DNA from: Anaspis maculata
Taxonomy: Eukaryota > Arthropoda > Insecta > Coleoptera > Scraptiidae
Length of the DNA stretch: 64,000 nt
NCBI GenBank assembly: GCA_949128115.1
Contig: OX421966.1
Span: forward strand, 36,411,042 to 36,475,041
Reading direction: 5' to 3'
Shown: piece after piece, positions 44,737-54,125 of the stretch
How the letters are laid out: each line of letters opens with the position of its first letter
Position numbering within the stretch: the first letter of the stretch is position 1
Translations under genes and position numbers: made by a program
The notes under the pieces: generated by a model
What the model was told of the DNA's origin: nothing
What the model saw: only the letters and a program-made list of their open reading frames with translations
Database searches by the model: none

Positions 44737-47700
44737 GTACGTTTTTGTTCTGACACTGAACGGTTCATAACATTCAATGTTTTATTGCAGTATCGTGTGG
44801 GACAACTCTACATGATAGCAAGACACAGTTTGGAGCAATCAGGAGATGGAGAAGGTGTGGAAGTTGTAGAAAACAAGGAATGTCACGATACAGAATTCGG
44901 CAACGGCCAGTTTACTGAGAAACGGATACATTTGTCAAGGTATGGTTGTCTCTCAAGTTTTCACATAATTGCTCAAAGTTTGGTTTCAGTCGTCTTCCGT
45001 ATTGGATTCAAGCAATCATACCAAAGATTTTCTATGTGACTGAGAAAGCATGGAATTATTATCCTTACACAGTCACCGAATACACTGTGAGTGATGACTT
45101 ATTGATTTACGGTGATGAGCAATGAGCAATAAATATTGAAAGTCAAATTTTTAAAAATTGAAAAAAGGAACATGCCTTGCTGTTACTGTATTTATAACTT
45201 GATTGAATTATTGGCATTGTTGCTGCCTTACGATAAATATATCACACAAGGAGCCGTGCAGAGCTAAGAGACTGTATTTGAAATCTCAGAAAATTTAACC
45301 ATCAATAATTATTGCTCGCCAGTGTATGATTGAAGAAAAGGTCAAATATTGATACATTTTGTGTGTATTTCAGTGTTCTTTTATACCAAGGTTTTGCATA
45401 TCAATCCAAACTAGGTATGAGAATAACAATGGGAGCACAGAAAACGTAAGTATGATAAATAATATGTAGTAGTAGCGGTACGTCAATTGATACTGCATTT
45501 TGGAGTAGAGTAGCGAAATTTTGCATGGGCGTACCTTATAACAAAACAAGCGATTTGACCCGCAGCACTCCATATTTCGTCCCTTAGGGGGGCCATGGGG
45601 GCCCTCCAAATTTTCAAGACGCAAGAACTTTCATAAAACGATCATTGAGTATCGTCATGTGTGCCATAAAAGAAGCTTATGGGTCTATTGGAAATGTTTT
45701 CATTAATTGTCGTCGTGTCCGTTCCATTCCTCACACTTGAAAAAAAAATCTTTGGCAGAGGTCAAAAAAAAAGTTTTTATTTTTTCTTATATGCAAGGGA
45801 ACGCTAAATTGATATGATCTCTTGCGTTCCCAACTAAATCGCATTCCGTAAGCCTAATTATGAAGAAAAATTTCTTGCAGTGGTATTTTCCAAAAAAGTG
45901 GTGACTTCTTCAGTACACTTTTTCCAAGAGCATCTCTTTCTATGTCCCCACTGATATCACTCGTAATTTTTGCAGGAATAGACACCTCGAACTCTTTTCT
46001 TGGTGATTTCTACGCTACATGACTCTAAAACGTTCAAGAAAGCCCAAAAAGATTTTTTTTTGCTGGATAGTCAGATTTTTTAGTGGGGGAAACGGGCAGA
46101 TAAATTTGATCCAGGTCAGGCGATTTGGTTTTAGCGGAAAATACACCTACTCATACCTAACGACTCTGCGTTTTGTTGTACTGCAATAAAACACGGCATG
46201 GAAGTAAATTTTCCACTAAAACCAAACTGCCTGCGCCTGCAGCCTGGATTGAATATTGGTTCGCGTTTCTCCTACTATAAAATTGAAATGCCTCAAGTTG
46301 GACGGCCCAGCAGAAAAAATTTTTTTTGGGCTTCCTTGAGTGTTTTAGAGTCATGTAGCTTCAAAATCACCAAAAAAAGAGTTCAAGGTATCTATTCCTG
46401 CAAAAAATACGAGTGATATCCAGTGGGGCATAGAAAGAAATGCTCTTGGAAAAGGTGTACTGAAACCTTCTTTGGAAAATACCACTTCAAAAAAAATTTC
46501 TTCATAATTAAGCTCACGGAATGCGACTTAGTTGGGAACACAACAAAACATATGAATTTATCGTGTCCTGGCATATAAGAAAAAAATAAAACAGTTTTTT
46601 GACCTCTGCCAATTAATTTTTTTTTTCGAGTGTGTGGAATGGAACGGACACGACGACAATTGATGAAAATATTTTCAATAGACCCGTAAGCTTCTTTAAT
46701 GGCACACAAATACCTATGGCACACATGACGATAGTCAATGATCGTTCTGTGAAAGTTCTTTCATCTTGATAATTTGGAAGGCCCCCATGGGCCCTCTAAG
46801 GGATAAAATATGGACTGCTGCGGCTCAAATCGCTTGTTTTGGTATAAGGTACGCCCATGCAAAATCTCGTTACTCTACTCCAAAATGCAGTATCGATGTG
46901 TTTTCAGAGGTGTACCGCTTCCACTAATGATGAAGGTTTCCCGATACCAAATTTAGAAATCCACTAAATTTAAGCTTTTTATTTCTGATCCCAAAGGTAG
47001 ATAGGTTATTGTGCATTAGAATAAATAGGCCATGTAGTTCTGAATGTTCTGATTCTTAGGGGCAGCTTATTCAATTTTCAAAAGTGTATAATTGAACATT
47101 TGACGCTCTGAAATGTGATAAAGAATATATTATATTCTATAGACTACCCGCAGAAAGGCAGAGCTTATTACTATGTGATTAGTAGTGCCTGCAGTGGCCA
47201 CGAGAGAAGTGATTTCCTGTGACATTTACATAAAAAATCCCAAAAAATATTAAAATATAACAGAAGGGGAGAGTTTTGTAAACTGGTCCTTGAGTCACGC
47301 GGATTTTTGCAAGATAAGCCTGCCTTGGGCCTCCTTTCAAGCTTTAAAATGAAAATATTCGCCATTTTCGCAAGAACCGCCCGTGTGGCTATCACCGTAA
47401 ATGACAAATTCTTGAATCACACACCTGGATCTGTACAAAGCACACAACGAAAATAAAACGAGTAAAACAACCAACTTCAAATTCATCGGTTTATTTTATT
47501 TTGAAAAATCTACTGTCCAATATTATGACAGTCATGGCAACAGAACCTACAAATAAAATCGTTTCAATTATTTCAACAGAACAAATAAAAATATTATTCA
47601 TTCCAACATTACATTTACTTCGTAGGAAATTGGTTGTACTTACGATATATGGGAAAAACAGGAAAAATTCTATTCTTATTGCAAAAACCACAACGCAAAG

Positions 47701-48744
47701 GGCTTAATTCCAACACATGGACATACAAATTATTAGAATACCGATTGCTTGGAATGTTGGTTCGTATTGAACAGTTGAGCAAGTAGGCGTCAATAACGAT
47801 CAATAACCAAGTTGAAGCCTCGGTTGAAGCTCGTGGATGAATACCCCTGGAGTAAGAGATCCTTGCAATTAGAAGTTCAAATGTCGCCCCGGTTGAAGCT
47901 CGTGGATGAATACCCCTGGAGTAAGAGATCCTTGCAATTAGAAGTTCAAATGTCGCCCCTGTAGTCAGTGGGCTGGCATTGTGGTCGGAAGTTCGCCTTC
48001 CTCATAACGCCTCCACAGTGGTCAGTGGCATTTGATGTATGCCGCCATTTTGAACAAATAAATGATTCTATCTTTTTATCTATCTATCTATTTGTTGGCC
48101 CATCAAACACTGGAGTTGAGTTACTAACTGAAAGCGATTGAAAATCGATCTGTTCGTTCCAGTGCCTTAATTTAACCCCTGAACAACTAGCCGAACGCAT
48201 CGTCGACCATATCGATATTGCCTATGATGAACTGAGCGCCAAACATTACAAAGAAGAGGAAGATCCCAGATTTTTCCAATCGAAAAAAACGATGAGAGGT
48301 CCGCTGGTGGAGGGCTGGAGGGCCAACTCTACCCCCATCATGTGTTCCTACAAGCTCGTCAATGCGTCATTTGAAGTATTTGGGTTTCAAACGAAAGTTG
48401 AAGATTTCATCCATTCGGTAATGTTTCTCCAACCTGCTGCCTAAAAGACCTTGAATATATTGTTTCTTTTACCACAGTGCATCCGAGAAATCCTGCTGCT
48501 GGGCCACAGGCAAGCTTTCGCTTGGATAGACGAATGGATCGACATGTCTATGGCGGACGTGAGGATGTACGAGTCGCAGCTGCAGAATCAGACCAACGAG
48601 CTTTTGAAATCCAAAGAAACGGAAAACGTGGCAGCGGCGGGAGATGGCGGTAGTGTGCCCAGTTCGCCCAAAGAGGGATCTTCGCCTTCGTCGCCGAAAT
48701 CTCCAAAATCGCCGGCGAAAAGGGGCTATTTCTCATGGTTTTAA
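44686..48744 (+). CDS. PITPNC1: PITPNC1 / RdgB-beta phosphatidylinositol transfer protein (whole spliced gene)
   Basis: Exons 44686-44736, 44791-44939, 44990-45086, 45374-45445, 48163-48417 and 48478-48744 join in phase to 296 aa. Class IIB PITPs are soluble proteins that carry phosphatidylinositol and phosphatidic acid between membranes. Family marks: MVLTKEYRICMPITVEEYRV, GQLYMIARHSLEQSGDGEGV, GNGQFTEKRIHL, IPKIFYVTEKAWNYYPYTVT, PIMCSYKLV and LLLGHRQAFAWIDEW. These match PITPNC1 rather than PITP-alpha/beta. The tail (268-296) is rich in SSPK/KSPKSP, possible proline-directed phosphosites; the vertebrate tail binds 14-3-3. F196 stands in FEVFGFQ where relatives have W. Intron 4 (2.7 kb) holds a 1.4-kb palindrome. 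The fly counterpart would be rdgBbeta. Confidence 0.96.
44791..44939 (+). CDS. PITPNC1: PITPNC1-like exon 2
   Basis: Codes YRVGQLYMIARHSLEQSGDG onward to FTEKRIHLS, with the GEGVEVVEN strand. Acceptor TTATTGCAG; donor CAAG/GTATGG leaves two bases for the next codon. The next intron is 50 bp. Confidence 0.95.
44990..45086 (+). CDS. PITPNC1: PITPNC1-like exon 3
   Basis: Completes S67, then RLPYWIQAIIPKIFYVTEKA and WNYYPYTVTEYT. The IPKIFYVTEKAWNYYPYT block is diagnostic for class II PITPs. Donor ACT/GTGAGT. Confidence 0.95.
45374..45445 (+). CDS. PITPNC1: PITPNC1-like exon 4
   Basis: A 72-bp exon coding CSFIPRFCISIQTRYENNNG and STEN, matching CSFLPKFSIHIETKYEDN-type text of PITPNC1. It joins exon 3 and exon 5 in phase. 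Acceptor TATTTCAG; donor AAC/GTAAGT. Confidence 0.9.
45475..46918. repeat. 1.4-kb palindrome in PITPNC1 intron 4
   Basis: The outer ends GCGGTAC and GTACCGC pair, then CAAAACAAGCGATTTGA with TCAAATCGCTTGTTTTG, GGGGCCATGGGGGCCCTCC with GGCCCCCATGGGCCCTC, and TTTGGTTTTAGCGGAAAAT with ATTTTCCACTAAAACCAAA near the centre (about 46.18 kb). Arms are about 670 bp with a spacer near 50 bp. The left end is only 30 bp after the exon 4 donor. Confidence 0.92.
47811..48095 (+). repeat. SINE-like unit with 69-bp exact tandem duplication
   Basis: 47821-47889 is repeated without change at 47890-47958 (CGGTTGAAGCTCGTGGATGA start). It is followed by GTCAGTGGGCTGGCATTGTGG, and the block ends with a (TATC)n-like tail at about 48070-48092. 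The tail suggests a short retroposon, but no A/B box was proven. Confidence 0.5.
48163..48417 (+). CDS. PITPNC1: PITPNC1-like exon 5
   Basis: Codes residues 124-208: CLNLTPEQLAERIVDHIDIA, HYKEEEDPRFFQSKKTMRGP, LVEGWRANSTPIMCSYKLV and FEVFGFQTKVEDFIHS. EEDPRFFQSKKTMRGPL corresponds to the EDPKHFKSEKTGRG block of the family. Acceptor GTTCCAG; donor TCG/GTAATG. Confidence 0.95.
48478..48744 (+). CDS. PITPNC1: PITPNC1-like exon 6 (terminal coding exon)
   Basis: Codes residues 209-296. CIREILLLGHRQAFAWIDEW and IDMSMADVRMYESQLQ finish the PITP domain. Then a linker and VPSSPKEGSSPSSPKSPKSP lead to the end KRGYFSWF and TAA. The tail is shorter than in human PITPNC1. Confidence 0.95.
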   Translation, partial: CIREILLLGHRQAFAWIDEWIDMSMADVRMYESQLQNQTNELLKSKETENVAAAGDGGSVPSSPKEGSSPSSPKSPKSPAKRGYFSWF

Positions 48745-50470
48745 TTTTGCAGTGCAATAAGGCATGATTGTGCACTGTACAGAATTTTGTCGCTAGTCAG
48801 GCATGATTTCTCGGAAAAACAATATTTATTGGATATGGGTGTCGGGGCCAGGGTCCGTATTCTATAGGTTCACAATTATTATGGGACTTTGAGCTTAATG
48901 TAGGGTAATTAGGTATATTTAGGCTTAATGTAGGTTTTATGAGTCAAGTATGTAGTCACAAAATGAGACCTTCATGACAATTGAAATACAACTAAGGTAA
49001 TTGGTGGAGAACTGAACATTGTGGTAATCTTCGATTTGTATTCCCACATGTTTTAACAGAGATAGGGAGAGGGAGGGGGAGAGAGAGAATGTGTGAAACT
49101 TATTTTTGTAACATCCATCATTCAACCATGCATGCGCAAAACCATGGAAGCTACCTGTGTAGTGTACCACTAATATCCCACATGAAGAAATCACTCCACA
49201 ATAAGCTAAAATCCCATAAGTTGCTTTGTTCTTTCAGGTGGTTTGGATCATAAGCTATTCAAAAATTCCTACCCCTGTTCCTAAACACCATGTCTAATAA
49301 GTATGGCATAATTGCCCACTGCCCAGTGTTTTTCCATTGTATCATATTATCATTATTTATAAACCAAAAAAGAAGCTGCTATGCGCGAATTTATTGTAAG
49401 TACTTAATGTAGTGATATTATTAAATTTGACCTTAATTAATAAAATGAATTATTTAAAATATAGATTACTTTGTTGCAATATCACTAAGGTCGTTACTCT
49501 AGGTAATTATTGTTTTTAATTTTCACCATGTGAACAAAGTTTTCAGTAGTGGTTTTATACAGAACCTACATAATTACAATACATTTATGTTATGTTATGT
49601 TTAGTAAAATTGACCAAAAGAGGTTGTTTTCAAAAATTGAATAAAGTTTACAAAAGAAATAGTTCAAATAACTGCCATTGTGAGCTTTGTTGAATCATAA
49701 GGATTACCAACTGTAAAATCATAACATGTGTTGCAGCTTTTTACATGTTAGATATGAAAGATATAACTAGTGCAAAAATATGAAATAAATGTTGAATAGT
49801 TTTTAAAATCTGCATTTTTGCTTTGGTACTAATTTCATATTTGTGTTGATTTAGCAGGTTGTTCAATTTTTGATGATTTTGACGTTTTCACCAATTTCTC
49901 AATAAGATGTCTTGAGCTGTAATTTGAGAAAATTTGTCTATTAAAAACTGCTGTGTCAGTCTTAATTCTTGATCTCGTGGAAGAATTTCGTGTACAGGTT
50001 CGTTTATAATTGTTATAAACGATCGTTTTAAAACACACACTGTTTATTATTGCGTAGGTACTACTCTAAAATACATGTCGACAATTACTTGCGCTTGGGT
50101 ATATCGCTTCAACTTCTCGCTGTTATCGCTCTGAATAGATATGGATGTCAGAAAAACGTTTGATCATTGTAAAAATGGACTGTCTGTTGTACCTATAATG
50201 TAGAGAAAATCTTCGCAAATAATTGGTGAAAATTATCACCTTACTTTTCATTTTTTGAAGAATTCGATGAGAAGTAAAATCAATCGAAAATATATCAAGT
50301 AGGTACTTGGTGAGTATAGGTAGGTACTTGAAATGTGAAAAAATTATCTCTCACTTGAAGAAAGTACCTAGTTCCCAAACAGTTTTTTGCTATTATGGTT
50401 AACTTATCCTCACCTATTTAACATATTATGTCAAAATCACACGTACATACCTGTGAAGCGTACTATTTAG
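48745..50470 (+). other. Presumed PITPNC1 3' UTR and downstream DNA
   Basis: AATAAA signals lie at 49439-49444, 49640-49645 and 49784-49789; any could end the transcript. A GAGAGGGAGG purine run is at 49062-49090. At about 49894-50003 on the minus strand a short protein-like frame occurs (see findings). Otherwise nothing recognised. Confidence 0.45.
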
Positions 50471-50474
50471 TATA

Positions 50475-52257
50475 CAGGGTAAAAATTAAATAATTAACTC
50501 TTCTTTATTCTTCCTAATATCCCGTTACTGCAACGATCAACGATTTTGTGGTATATAGTACATATCGAGATATTCTGAAGTAAAAAGAGTCATAAATAAA
50601 TTCTACCAGCAAAACTAATAGTACAAGAAAGATAGATTTCAACCTCGGAAAAAATATGGACGTCCTGAAAATTTAATATTCTGTTCAGAATTGAGTGCTC
50701 TACAACATATCCAAAAATCGCACCCGGGGGTTTTGAGTTATTGGAGGGGGGGTAAAAAATTGCAGCTAAAAATGGAGGGGATGGAACCCGTCAATCCATT
50801 GGATGCAAATACATTATAGCTCGACGTATCATATCCCGTTTATACCATTTTGGCACCAAAAGTGTCCATCATTGTTAAAGGGGAGTAGTGGGGGGGCGAA
50901 GCTCTGCTAGGTGGTCCATTTTATTTTTCTGGCCATGTAGAACCGATCACGACAAGTTTGGTATCTTTTCCGACTAAATTCCATCTCCTGAAATCGTATC
51001 CGATGTGTAAATTTGGATAAAAACAAGTTTGAACAAGTTAACTTGAGAAAACTTGTTTTTTCTTTGACAATTTTGACGAATTTTTTTTCTACTGTTGGAG
51101 GTGTTCATTTTTAGAGAATTTTCAGGGACCATTGAATTGAAGTGTATTATTCACAAAAATCATCCACTCGATGTATAATTTTGTTTTTCGAGTTTAAAAA
51201 ATCGATTTGAACTTGAGCCGGCAAGGCGCATCGTCTCTACTACTGACCAGAACACTACAGCATTCACCTTTAAATGAAAACACCTCAAACTATTGGAGAA
51301 ATAACAACTTATCTTTGAAAATTGGAGGATTTGTGCAGAACTGAATTCCCTATAACATGAACAAAATCGCCATAAATCGCAAAGCAGGATTTTGAGTTAT
51401 TCGAGGAGGAGGATAACATTTTGGCAAGATTCATACTCTATAAACTGTTACCTCTCCCCTTAAATAACTCAAAACCCTGCATTGCGATTCATGACAATTT
51501 TGTTTATGTTATAGGGAATTCAATTCTGCACAGATCCTCCAATTTTCAAAGATGAGTTGTTATTTCTTCAATAGTTTAAGGTGTTTTCATTTGAAGGTGC
51601 ATGTTGTAGTGTTCTGGTCAGTAGTAGACGACGCGCCGCTCCGGCTCAAGTTCAAATCGATTTTTTAAACTTGAGAAACAAAATTATACATCGAGTAGAT
51701 GATTGTCGTGAAAAATTGACTTCAATCTTATTGCCCCTGAAATATTTCCAAAGATAAACACCTCTAACAGTGTAAAAAAAAATCGTCAAAATAGTCAAAG
51801 AAAAAACAAGTTTTCCCAAATTAACTTGTTCAAACTTGTTTTCATCCAAATTTACACATCAAATTCGAGTTTAGGAGATTGAATTCAGTCGGAAAAGATA
51901 CTAAACTTGTCGTGATCGGTTCTACATGGCCAGAAAAACAAATTCGACCACCAAGCAAACCTTCGCCCCCCCACGACCCCCCTTTAACAATGATCGACAC
52001 TTTTTGTGCCAAAATTGTATCAGGGGGATATGATGCGTCGAATTATGACGTATTTGCTTCCAATGGATTGACGGGTTTCATCCCCTCCATTTTCAGTTGC
52101 AATTTTTTACCTCCCCTCCAATAACTCAAAACCCCCGGGTGCGATTTTTGGCGATTTTGGATATGTTGTAGAGCACTCAATTTTTAACAGATTATCAAAT
52201 TTTCATGACGTCCATATTTATTCCGAGGTTTTGCCGATTTTTTAACTATTTTTCCTG
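50475..52257. mobile_element. Palindromic element family P, copy 2, with TA-flanked ends
   Basis: The left end is TA/CAGGGTAAAAATTAAATAA and the right end is TTAACTATTTTTCCTG/TA. Inner arms 50640-51230 and 51640-52230 pair strongly (GTGCTCTACAACATATCCAA with TTGGATATGTTGTAGAGCAC-type text, TTGACGGGTT with AACCCGTCAA). Copy 1 is nested at 31748-33083. No intact long frame is shared by both copies. Confidence 0.88.
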
Positions 52258-52709
52258 TACTATAATGAGTATTTATTACTAAACAAGTAAACAATAAAGG
52301 TCCTTTATGAATTCTTGGAATGGCTACCTGAGTGCACCCTGAATGTTATCTCTACACAACTGGACTCAAAGTGGCCGCATAGTAGGGTTAGTAAGTACTA
52401 TTAGTAGGTATAAAAGAAATTGAAATATTTATTCAGTCTTGAAGCAAGCTTAAATACGATGTGGCGTCCGTGGTGTGAAAAAAGTAATTATTATAATGTG
52501 GAAGAGGTGTTGTAGAGAACCGTTTACCTAGTATACCTAGCATACCTAGTGCACCACCTAGGTGCCGGTACCCATACAACTATAATGGCTTTGCGGCTCC
52601 TTTACAGCAAATCTTTATTTATGGCCCTTTTTACGACTTCAGAATACCTCGATATGTACCTACTATACCATATTATCCATAATATATCATATCCAATATG
52701 TAAGCTATA
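52258..52709. other. AT-rich, no gene seen
   Basis: Short CCTAGTATACCTAGCATACC tandem-like text is at 52527-52555. Nothing else supported. Confidence 0.4.
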
Positions 52710-53430
52710 CAGGGTGTTCGAGTCTGGTTATTACAAACTTTGAGGGATGAATTCCCCATCAAAAATAAAGCCGAAAAAACAGAAAACTCATGGTCCTAAA
52801 ATGCTTCCTTAAAAAGATACAGGGTGTTGAAGTTGACTTTTTTAAATGATTTTTTCACCGTTACTTTTGAACCGTTGGACCTATTTCAATCAAATTTGAA
52901 CCAACGTTTAGTCAAATGAGTCTCCATCGACTAATAATACCACAATTCATCAAAAATTTCTAAGGGCGTAAGGGCGGGACAGTCCCCTAAAAAATAGGGG
53001 ACTGTCCCCTATTTTTGCCGCTATTTTCATCTCCCCTAACTATTTTTTGAAATTGTTCATATTTTTGGATTCTACGTTCAATTTAGAAGAAAAAGTTACT
53101 TTTGCCAAATTTTGATTAAAGGCTTCGTTTTTGAGATATTTGGGATTGAAAAACATCTCAAAATCGCCAGTTATTTCCTGGGCCTGAAAATTAAAATTCA
53201 AGAAAACCCATGATTCGTCAACTGGAATGAGTTTTCTGGGTGTTTTAAGTTGATAAACCACAATTTCCGCTGAGAAACATAAGTTTTTCAGAAAAAAAAA
53301 CAATTTGGGCCCTGGAAAGTGGCGATTTCGTGTAGTTTTCCAATTTTTGAAACCCAAATATCTTGAAAATGAAGCCTCTAATCAAAATTTTGCGAGAGTA
53401 ATTTTTTCTTCTAAATTGAACGTAGAATCC
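52710..53430. mobile_element. Element with CAGGGTGTTCGAG end, palindromic core copy 1
   Basis: The left end is TA/CAGGGTGTTCGAGTCTGGTT. The part 53067-53430 is a compact palindrome (GGATTCTACGTTCAATTTAG with CTAAATTGAACGTAGAATCC; centre 53248). The same core, about 390 bp, forms the middle of the element at 54126-56146. The right outer end is missing, replaced by the next palindrome. Confidence 0.75.
52976..53008. repeat. GC-rich perfect hairpin
   Basis: 14-bp exact arms GGGACAGTCCCCTA and TAGGGGACTGTCCC with a loop of five A, inside the preceding element. Confidence 0.9.
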
Positions 53431-53907
53431 TCCTGATTCAGAAAAATATATCATACATGCCTTTCACTCGTTTCCTAAGAAAGATACAGGGTGTCAAAGT
53501 TATTTTTTTTTCGGTTTTCAAAATCTTGTAACTTGAGAACCGTTCAACCATAGTAGCTGAAATTTAGCATAGGCTGGTTTGTCGGAACCGTCTACCTACC
53601 TGCCAAATTTTGAAAGAATCCAACCATTGGCGTAGAAGCTATGGGAGGTCATTATTTTGGAAGCATCTGTAGAACCTTGATAAATAATGACCCCCCATAA
53701 CTCCTACGCCACTGATTGGATTCTCTCAAAATTTGGCAGGTAGGTAGACAGTTCCGACAAACCAGCCTATGCTCAATTTCAGCTACTATGGTTGAACGGT
53801 TCTCAAGTTCCAAAATTTTGAAAACCGAAAAAAATTAACTTTGACACCCTGTATCTTTCTAAGGAAACGAGTGAAAGGCATGTATGTTATATTTTTCTGA
53901 ATCAGGA
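53431..53907. mobile_element. 477-bp near-perfect palindrome
   Basis: TCCTGATTCAGAAAAATATA at the left pairs with TATATTTTTCTGAATCAGGA-type text at the right (one base differs). TACAGGGTGTCAAAGTTA (53486) pairs with TAACTTTGACACCCTGTA (53829). AGGTAGGTAGAC pairs with GTCTACCTACCT. The centre is near 53669. The CAGGGTG motif is internal here, so either the element ends there and later sequence was duplicated, or the motif is not the end. Confidence 0.9.
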
Positions 53908-54125
53908 GGACGAGAAGAATTTTATCCCAAAGTTTGCTCGGTCAAAACCTGATCCGGTCATTCCACAGCAAAACGATATGTCTGCATAAGGCCAAATTTC
54001 GAGTCGATCGGATGAACGACTCGCCAGTTATCGTGGAAGATTAAAACAAACACACAGACAGACAGACATCATTCTATAGAAATGGTCTTATCGTCTTGGG
54101 CTTGGGGGACCTCAAATTGAATATA

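Noticed and set aside
44539..45039. 166-codon continuous frame starting upstream of PITPNC1
   Set aside because: It reads through the 54-bp and 50-bp introns by chance. Homology and GT-AG sites show the true protein is spliced and starts at 44686.
47491..47691. Hydrophobic minus-strand frame with a GTAAGT donor inside PITPNC1 intron 4
   Set aside because: It suggests a membrane-protein exon, but no partner exons or homologue could be recognised, so no gene is called.
47811..48095. tRNA-derived SINE with A and B boxes
   Set aside because: The TATC tail fits a SINE, but no convincing internal RNA polymerase III promoter boxes were found; kept as SINE-like only.
53486..53837. Possible separate TA/CAGGGTGTCAAAG element inside 53431-53907
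   Set aside because: The CAGGGTG motifs are flanked by further matching arm sequence, so I could not tell a nested element from internal motifs; only the whole palindrome is listed.
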